Origin: Acidobacteriota bacterium
Lineage (GTDB): Bacteria; Acidobacteriota; Terriglobia; Bryobacterales; Bryobacteraceae
DNA length: 5,887 nucleotides
Assembly (NCBI GenBank): GCA_947505565.1
Contig: CANNLB010000210.1
Location: 1-5,887, forward strand
Direction of reading: 5' to 3'
The notes beneath the pieces are model-generated. The model saw only the letters and a program-made list of their open reading frames with translations, did no database searches and had not been told where the DNA came from. Made by a program: the position numbers and the translations under genes. Positions 1 through 4,740 of this stretch are shown in pieces. Each line of letters begins with the position of its first letter. Position 1 is the stretch's first letter.

Positions 1-795
1 CTGCGCATTGCTCATTCCGCTGGAACGCTTCTTCTTGTGTTGCCAGTGCACGTCCATGATTTCGGCAAAGCGCCCTAGGTCTCCCTTTTCGAAAGCATCC
101 CGTGAGTCAAAACCAAGTTGTTTCACAAAATGCAGATTGTCGATCATCGACGCGTCTTTCTGTTTGGACCGCGTGTCCTGGTCCTTCAGGATATGGGAAG
201 CCGAGCGAGTAAAATCTGTAAAGAAAAGCGCCAGATTGTCCTCTAGCGTTACTAGCGTCTCTTGGCTTGCCCGTAATGGCTCGACGTGAATCTCGCCTGT
301 CCGATCGAATGTGAAGCAGGTCAACCCGCCGTACGCCGCGATAAACTGATCCTGCTTCCCGATCGGCTCCTTCAGCACATCGATCTCAATATGGCAGGCG
401 TTCTCGGCGAGGGCTCGCCGAGAGACGAACTGTTTGTCCAGCGTATAGAGCGCCTGTAGCAGAGCCGTCGTAAAGCTCCCCGAAGAACCCAGCCCGGTTC
501 CGGCAGGGATATCGGCCATGCTCGAAATCTCCAAATCGGGCTCCCGACCCTGTGGGAAAACAAGCCGCAAAGCTTCGCGGATGATCGGATGCTGAATCGC
601 GTCGACTGATTCCGTCACTTCGAGCTTCGAGTACTTAATCAAGAATTCGCGGCGAAACGTCTCATGCAACGTGATATGGACGTACTTATCAATCGCCGCG
701 GCGATCAAGAACCCACCGTGCTCTAGGTAATAAGACGGAAGGTCAGTGCCTCCGCCCCCTAGCGAAATCCGAAGTGGACTACGGGTAATAATCAT
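1..795 (-). CDS. GHMP-family sugar kinase, HddA-like (D-glycero-D-manno-heptose 7-phosphate kinase type), 3' end outside window
   Basis: The frame stays open from an ATG at 795 to base 1, giving 265 residues without a stop. GHMP motif 1 lies at residues 5-20 (RSPLRISLGGGGTDLP). The ATP-binding motif 2 lies at 97-107 (PAGTGLGSSGS). A third conserved block at 143-157 (EPIGKQDQFIAAYGG) resembles the GAQDQYAATFGG region of Campylobacter HddA. HddA-type kinases are about 340 residues, so roughly 70 C-terminal residues, including GHMP motif 3, are missing. The family phosphorylates a sugar phosphate, classically D-glycero-D-manno-heptose 7-phosphate at C1, in the cytoplasm on the way to a nucleotide-activated heptose for surface glycans. 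The exact substrate cannot be read here, and other sugar kinases share this fold. The start overlaps the stop of the upstream oxidoreductase gene as ATGA, and no Shine-Dalgarno sequence is evident, so translation is probably coupled. Family confidence is high; substrate confidence is moderate. Confidence 0.9.
   Translation of the reverse strand, partial: MIITRSPLRISLGGGGTDLPSYYLEHGGFLIAAAIDKYVHITLHETFRREFLIKYSKLEVTESVDAIQHPIIREALRLVFPQGREPDLEISSMADIPAGTGLGSSGSFTTALLQALYTLDKQFVSRRALAENACHIEIDVLKEPIGKQDQFIAAYGGLTCFTFDRTGEIHVEPLRASQETLVTLEDNLALFFTDFTRSASHILKDQDTRSKQKDASMIDNLHFVKQLGFDSRDAFEKGDLGRFAEIMDVHWQHKKKRSSGMSNAQ
402..423. repeat. Perfect 10-base inverted repeat inside the GHMP kinase gene
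   Basis: TCTCGGCGAG (402-411) and its exact reverse complement (414-423) flank two bases. In RNA this would fold as a stem of about nine GC-rich pairs with a four-base loop. It lies in codons for SRRALAE and is not followed by a U-run in the mRNA, so it is not a standard terminator. It may be chance codon choice. Confidence 0.7.
792..795 (-). other. ATGA overlap joining oxidoreductase and GHMP kinase
   Basis: The kinase ATG (795-793) overlaps the oxidoreductase TGA (794-792). There is no Shine-Dalgarno sequence in the preceding 20 bases, so the kinase probably depends on ribosomes finishing the upstream gene. Confidence 0.85.
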
Positions 796-1766
796 GACTG
801 TTGATAAACCGACTCTACGATCCGCAGCGCCGCCTGCGCGTCCGATAATCCAGGATTCGGCTGCCTCATTAAACGAATATCTTCGGCAAAGGTGTCGAAC
901 TCATCTTCCCACGAGTCGTCTGACATTGGGTACTCCCAAATTGTCGTCGGCGGAGGGCCCATTTCGGGCAACATCTGGTAGTAAGCGAGTCGCTCCAGGC
1001 CGTAACTGCCGCCGAGTCCGGTTACTTCTAACTTACCTTTCTGACCATACAGCTCAAAGGAAAAGGTGTTCTTCCATTCCGTCCACGTTGCGTGCAAAGA
1101 CGCGACTTGCCCGGCCGCCGTTCGCAACAGGAAGAACGCGTTGTCTTCCACGGGCATATCCCAAAAGAACGTCCCCACTTCGCCTTTCACGCTCGGAAAA
1201 TCACCGAAGAACCAACGGGCTAAGTCGATTAGATGCAGACCCTGGTCAATCGCCTCGCCGCCACCGGAAAGCTCCGGTACGGCACGCCATTCTTTGTCGT
1301 AGCCAATCCGTCCCCCGTGACCATAACGCCCTCGCACAAACATTAGCGGACCCAGAACACCAGAATCGACGATCTGCCGAGCTTGGCGGAACGCCCGATG
1401 GTGGCGATGATTGAACCCAATGCGAACGAGCGATCCGGTGCGCGCGCAGGCTTCGATCACGGGATCGAGTTCCGCTGCCCGCCGAGCCGCTGGTTTTTCC
1501 ACCAACACATGCTTGCCCGCCGCCGCCGCGGCCAAGGTTACATCCGGCAGCGATTTATGGACCGTCGCCACACAAACAATATCCACGTTCGGCCACGCCG
1601 CCGCCGCTGCCCAATCCGTAGTCGCTTGCGCCCCTGGATACTTGGCGGCCAAGCTCTCCGCCCGACTCAGGTTGGTGTCGCAACAGACAACCAGTCTGTG
1701 TTGAGCCCGGAGGGCTTTGGCGCGCTTCTCCCCGATGAAGCCGCAGCCAATAATGGCAATATTCAT
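792..1766 (-). CDS. Gfo/Idh/MocA family NAD(P)-dependent oxidoreductase
   Basis: This 324-residue protein matches the usual length of the family. Residues 1-12 form the first strand and the GxGxxG nucleotide-binding loop (GCGFIG at 7-12). A second Rossmann strand ends in Asp30. The signature EKP is at 90-92, with Lys91 as the expected catalytic lysine. Residues 168-181 (GGGEAIDQGLHLID) carry the Asp174 and His178 that complete the usual Lys/Asp/His set. The C-terminal half is the alpha/beta substrate domain. Such enzymes oxidise or reduce a hydroxyl or keto group on sugars, inositols or UDP-sugars in the cytoplasm; the substrate is not identifiable. The frame is open to a GTG at 1874, but that would add 36 residues before the Rossmann strand. 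ATG 1766 fits the family best, with a weak AGGG 11 bases upstream. ATG 1796 is an alternative because it forms TGATG with the preceding stop. The stop overlaps the kinase start by four bases. Confidence 0.93.
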   Translation of the reverse strand: MNIAIIGCGFIGEKRAKALRAQHRLVVCCDTNLSRAESLAAKYPGAQATTDWAAAAAWPNVDIVCVATVHKSLPDVTLAAAAAGKHVLVEKPAARRAAELDPVIEACARTGSLVRIGFNHRHHRAFRQARQIVDSGVLGPLMFVRGRYGHGGRIGYDKEWRAVPELSGGGEAIDQGLHLIDLARWFFGDFPSVKGEVGTFFWDMPVEDNAFFLLRTAAGQVASLHATWTEWKNTFSFELYGQKGKLEVTGLGGSYGLERLAYYQMLPEMGPPPTTIWEYPMSDDSWEDEFDTFAEDIRLMRQPNPGLSDAQAALRIVESVYQQS

Positions 1767-1793
1767 GCGTTTTTCAGCCCTGAGTATAGCAGC

Positions 1794-1798
1794 CATCA
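1794..1798 (-). other. TGATG junction after the NHL gene
   Basis: The stop of the NHL propeller gene (1798-1796) shares its A with an ATG that is in frame with the oxidoreductase. GGAG lies only three bases upstream of that ATG, which is short for an efficient site. The overlap could be the true start, adding ten residues, or a reinitiation point ahead of ATG 1766. Confidence 0.5.
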
Positions 1799-2833
1799 AC
1801 TCCGCTTCAACTTTGTCACCCGCCCAACCTCCACCCACTCGGCTACATAAATATCTCCGTTTGGGGCAAAACACGCCGCATGCGGTGCGACAAAGCGACC
1901 TGGCGTAAACCCCGCTCGATCCCCGGCCCGCAAGCTCTCATAGGTCTTCCCGTCCGCCTGTCGGCCGTCGCCCAGTTGCACGATCGGCTTGTTCTGCTTG
2001 TCGAAAAGCGTCACCACCGCCTTCAAATCCGGCATCAGCAGCGTATCGCCGAGAAAATCGAAGGTACTCGGCCAACGCACCCCTTCCTTCACAATATGCA
2101 ACGATCGCCCATTCAAATCAAAATACTGGATTCGCGAATTCGCCCCCCGCTCGCCCACCATCAGCAGTGGGGCCCCGGAACGCGTATCGATCCCAATGGC
2201 ATGCGGCCAAATCGTCGTCCCGGGACCCGTCTCCTGGTCCTTGTTCGCGTCCATCAACTGCCGTGTTCCGCCAAACGTCCGGATGTAATTCGTCTTGGCG
2301 TCGTAGTGGTGAATCCCAAACTTCCCGTAACCATCGGCAATGTAGAGGTCGCCATTCGGAGCCACCGCCAGGTTCGACGGCCGATACTCACTCGCCTTCG
2401 TGTACAGCCCAGACATCACGGGAGCATGAATCGTCCACACAACCTCGCCGTCCAGCGTCGTCTTCCGCACATGGCCTTTCACGTTGTCGCAATGGTACAG
2501 GTACTCAACGCCGCCCTCGAGGCGAATCGTCAACCCGTGCGCCCCGCCCCTCATGTCCGCGCCCCAGCTCTTGACGAATTTACCATCCGGATCAAAAATC
2601 GCAATTGCGTCAGGCGAGGAGCTGTTTTTGTGTACCGTGTGCGCCACGATCACCCGACCCAACCGGTCCATCACGATCCCGTGGGTGTTCCCGAACTGGT
2701 GGGTCGATGGCAGTTGCGGCCAGTCGTGATACGCCTCGTAAGTGTGAGATCCGGAGCCCAGCACCGGCACGGTGCCCTGTCCGTACGCGGCTGCCGCGGC
2801 TGACATGAAGAACGATCGACGAGTGATTGACAT
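1796..2833 (-). CDS. Tat-exported NHL-repeat six-bladed beta-propeller protein
   Basis: This 345-residue protein starts with a twin-arginine-like leader: T-R-R-S-F-F at residues 4-9, then a short hydrophobic Ala run to about residue 17. The mature part is a series of NHL-type blades with a repeating hydrophobic-Asp-Gly-Xaa-hydrophobic-Tyr/Val-hydrophobic-Ala pattern. Examples are residues 50-64, 75-91, 98-114, 152-167 (PSNLAVAPNGDLYIAD) and the last blade near the C-terminus (APNGDIYVAEW). About six blades can be counted. NHL propellers act as binding or scaffold modules, and some, such as peptidyl-alpha-hydroxyglycine alpha-amidating lyase, are metal enzymes; the sequence does not decide between these. 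The likely location is periplasmic or extracellular. The start lies five bases after the stop of the upstream gene, without a clear Shine-Dalgarno sequence. Starting later, at the Met10 codon, would lose the twin-arginine motif. The fold call is firm; the ligand or reaction is unknown. Confidence 0.88.
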   Translation of the reverse strand: MSITRRSFFMSAAAAAYGQGTVPVLGSGSHTYEAYHDWPQLPSTHQFGNTHGIVMDRLGRVIVAHTVHKNSSSPDAIAIFDPDGKFVKSWGADMRGGAHGLTIRLEGGVEYLYHCDNVKGHVRKTTLDGEVVWTIHAPVMSGLYTKASEYRPSNLAVAPNGDLYIADGYGKFGIHHYDAKTNYIRTFGGTRQLMDANKDQETGPGTTIWPHAIGIDTRSGAPLLMVGERGANSRIQYFDLNGRSLHIVKEGVRWPSTFDFLGDTLLMPDLKAVVTLFDKQNKPIVQLGDGRQADGKTYESLRAGDRAGFTPGRFVAPHAACFAPNGDIYVAEWVEVGRVTKLKRS

Positions 2834-2838
2834 GAACG

Positions 2839-3774
2839 CTACAAACCAACGTAGCGCAAGATCCGCCGCGCTTCACCCTCGGCAATCTGCAGGTTCTCCC
2901 GCGCGGGGTCAAACTGCTTCTGTTCGAGATCACCCCTTGCCAGGTCTAGGGATAGACTCATTCGGGTCGACGACTTCACCAAATCCGGGGTCAACGCCAA
3001 CCCCCGGCTCTCCACGCTCGCCTGTACCGGCGCCACCGCGTTCTTTGCCGCGTATACCGTCGCCAGCACGTTGTAGTACCGACTCCTCAGCTCCCGCCAC
3101 TGCACTCGCTCTTCCGGGCTCAGGGTCCCCTCGTCGAGCCGAGGATAGTCGCCGCTGGTTGGCGCCGCAGTCTTCACCGGCACCTTTAAGTAAGCCTCGG
3201 GAATCCCCCGCTGTTCCCGCGGTTGCTGATTCCCGCCGATCGGAACCGACATCCAGATTGGAATTGATCCACCGAGAGCGTTTACCCGCCCCCCCACAAA
3301 CGCTAGCTGTCCGCGCACGTTAGGATCGTTTGGGTTCTCATTTGCCAGTTGATTCAAGATGATCGCCGAGTTGTTGTAGCTATGAATTGCGCCCTCCCGA
3401 TCGAGGTACTGCGGATTGGCTTCCTGCATTCGGCCCAGCCGGTTGAAAGCGCCAGAAAGCGCCATTCCCAACGACGGGTCCGAGCCCGCCAACCCCTGAA
3501 TCGCCCCCAGATACGCCGACGCCCGACCCAAAAACGCCCGCCGCTGCGGCGTCCATCCGGGTTGCGCTTGGACCGCTGGCAGATAGGCCTGGTCGAACCA
3601 GGAATTGAACGTGTTCAAATCCTGCAGCCGATCCTGCCGGAACCCCTGCGACACCGGAGCGTTCCCGCGAGGTGCGCTCTTTTCAAACTTCGTCTCCAAG
3701 CCCTGCAATACCGTAATTGGCTGGCCCAAGACGAAACCCGCCCCCCACAATCCGATAATCCAGAGAGCTCTCAT
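2839..3774 (-). CDS. Exported helical protein with TPR-like repeats, function unknown
   Basis: I do not recognise this 311-residue protein as a named family. Residues 1-17 look like a Sec signal peptide: one Arg, then a hydrophobic segment ending in VLG, with cleavage plausible before Gln18. Residues 79-167 are helical and TPR-like, with paired patterns such as AFLGRASAYLGAI and AFNRLGRMQEANP, a GAIHSYNNSAIILNQLA helix, then an NPNDP turn. This resembles the GALxxYRKALAIxExLAxxDPxN repeats found in C-terminal tails of acidobacterial Ser/Thr kinases, but no kinase domain is present. A Pro-rich linker follows, and the last 80 residues are again helical. ATG 3774 was chosen because it directly follows a signal peptide and lies one base after the stop of the upstream gene, with GGAG ten bases upstream. 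An in-frame GTG at 3798 would add eight residues (starting V/M-IGWRRNE) and has no ribosome site. The gene is probably an envelope partner of its CsgG-like neighbours. Confidence 0.8.
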   Translation of the reverse strand: MRALWIIGLWGAGFVLGQPITVLQGLETKFEKSAPRGNAPVSQGFRQDRLQDLNTFNSWFDQAYLPAVQAQPGWTPQRRAFLGRASAYLGAIQGLAGSDPSLGMALSGAFNRLGRMQEANPQYLDREGAIHSYNNSAIILNQLANENPNDPNVRGQLAFVGGRVNALGGSIPIWMSVPIGGNQQPREQRGIPEAYLKVPVKTAAPTSGDYPRLDEGTLSPEERVQWRELRSRYYNVLATVYAAKNAVAPVQASVESRGLALTPDLVKSSTRMSLSLDLARGDLEQKQFDPARENLQIAEGEARRILRYVGL

Positions 3775-3788
3775 CTCATTTCTTCTCC
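3772..3788 (-). promoter_or_regulatory. Ribosome site and coupled start of the TPR-like gene
   Basis: GGAG at 3788-3785 lies ten bases before ATG 3774. The stop of the upstream gene (TGA 3778-3776) is one base before that ATG. These two features favour ATG 3774 over the in-frame GTG at 3798. Confidence 0.6.
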
Positions 3789-4738
3789 ACCCGATCACCC
3801 TCTTTGGGCGGCTGACTGCCGTTGAACGAACCGATGGCGATTTTGTCGCGCACCGTCGTAATTTTCAGGCTTCCCACGGGTGCCGTTACGACGTCCAGCA
3901 CCTCTTTCGTCACTGGATCTTTCACTTCTTTTACGATGCGCGAAATCTCAAACGTATCGCCCACCTGCACCCCGGCCGACGAGCCGACGTTGATGTAAAC
4001 GCTCCCGCCTTCTACCGCAGCTACCTTCCCTTCAATTTCAATATTCCGCGAACCCGAAATGCCACCCGCCTGCCCATTCAACTGTTCGGCCAGCTTATCG
4101 CAAGCGTCCATGACGGCCTCGCCAATAATCGTTTGTCCAAAGTTCGTCGACGTGAAATCCACGCCCCCGCCCACGCCTACGCCACCCGCATAAACCCCCG
4201 CAAAGCCGCCCTTAGAACTTCGCTTCGATTCGCCCCGTGCCTCGCCCGTCATGACGATCTCAGAGGATTCGTTGTCTACCATCCGGAAGTTCAACACGAC
4301 GACAGCCTTGCCCTCGTTATTCCTTAATCCGCCTACGCCGCCCGCACCAGGCACGGCCGCTCCGACGACGCCGCTCCGCCGGCGGTCATCACGCCCGAAC
4401 ACGACGACGTCCCCCATCACTGTAAAATCCGCCCCGCGAATTTGGCCAATCCTTGCCTGCGTCCCTTTCTTCACCCTTCCACTCGCGCCGAAATCCTGCT
4501 CCTTCAGCACTGTTCCCACCTTGTTCCGTTCCACTACGGTGAACTTCCCACCCTGCGCAATGCGCTTCACCATGAGCGCGCTCATGCCCTTGCCCAGGTC
4601 CACCTGCGTGCCGAAGATCGCCGCGCCCACATCCCGCACCGTGGAGAAATCGAAATCCTCAACCGCTAAACTCCGCTTCGCTTGGCCCCGTAGCGCCGTT
4701 CCCGCGGCCAACAAAGAAATCGCACATCGACGAGTCAT
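3776..4738 (-). CDS. CsgG-like envelope protein with C-terminal FlgT_C-like domain (downstream paralogue)
   Basis: This 320-residue protein begins with a signal peptide (residues 1-20, MTRRC then a hydrophobic core, probable cleavage after GQA). The only early Cys is residue 5, inside the n-region, so there is no lipobox. Residues 22-115 match the CsgG N-terminal domain, including KFTVVERNKVGTVLKEQDF at 65-83 and a GADFTVMGDVVVFG strand at 102-115. Two Gly-rich segments, 122-143 and 174-195, fall where E. coli CsgG has its two transmembrane hairpins. They flank the VVLNFRMVDNESSEIV strand pair. Residues 196-220 match the following CsgG helix. Residues 231-320 resemble the FlgT C-terminal domain (VYINVGSSAGVQVGDTFEI, then KDPVTKEVLD). 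CsgG forms the outer-membrane curli secretion pore and FlgT is a flagellar H-ring protein; neither role is proven here. Start and upstream stop overlap as TAATG, with AAGGTG 11 bases upstream of the ATG. Confidence 0.85.
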   Translation of the reverse strand: MTRRCAISLLAAGTALRGQAKRSLAVEDFDFSTVRDVGAAIFGTQVDLGKGMSALMVKRIAQGGKFTVVERNKVGTVLKEQDFGASGRVKKGTQARIGQIRGADFTVMGDVVVFGRDDRRRSGVVGAAVPGAGGVGGLRNNEGKAVVVLNFRMVDNESSEIVMTGEARGESKRSSKGGFAGVYAGGVGVGGGVDFTSTNFGQTIIGEAVMDACDKLAEQLNGQAGGISGSRNIEIEGKVAAVEGGSVYINVGSSAGVQVGDTFEISRIVKEVKDPVTKEVLDVVTAPVGSLKITTVRDKIAIGSFNGSQPPKEGDRVEKK

Positions 4739-4740
4739 TA
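4736..4740 (-). other. TAATG stop-start overlap between the two CsgG-like genes
   Basis: The TAA stop (4740-4738) and the next ATG (4738-4736) share one base. This arrangement usually couples translation, which would tend to keep the two paralogues in a fixed ratio. Confidence 0.85.

Noticed and set aside
372..563. Minus-strand 63-codon frame inside the kinase region
   Set aside because: It is out of frame with the continuous GHMP kinase frame, which carries all expected motifs.
1..795. Possible foreign origin of the kinase gene from lower GC
   Set aside because: By hand count the first 780 bases hold 428 G or C (about 55%), and lines of the other genes vary from under 50% to 70%. The difference is too small to claim transfer.
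746..1414. Plus-strand open frame of 222 codons
   Set aside because: It crosses the junction of two well-supported minus-strand enzymes and its translation is low-complexity Arg/Pro/Ser.
1880..2803. Long open frame of 307 codons on the plus strand opposite the NHL gene
   Set aside because: The translation is rich in Arg, His and Pro with no recognisable domain. The minus-strand frame has clear NHL blades and a leader. It is a GC-driven shadow.
2610..2933. Minus-strand 107-codon frame spanning the TPR-like/NHL gene boundary
   Set aside because: It overlaps the ends of two supported genes in another frame and shows no domain or leader.
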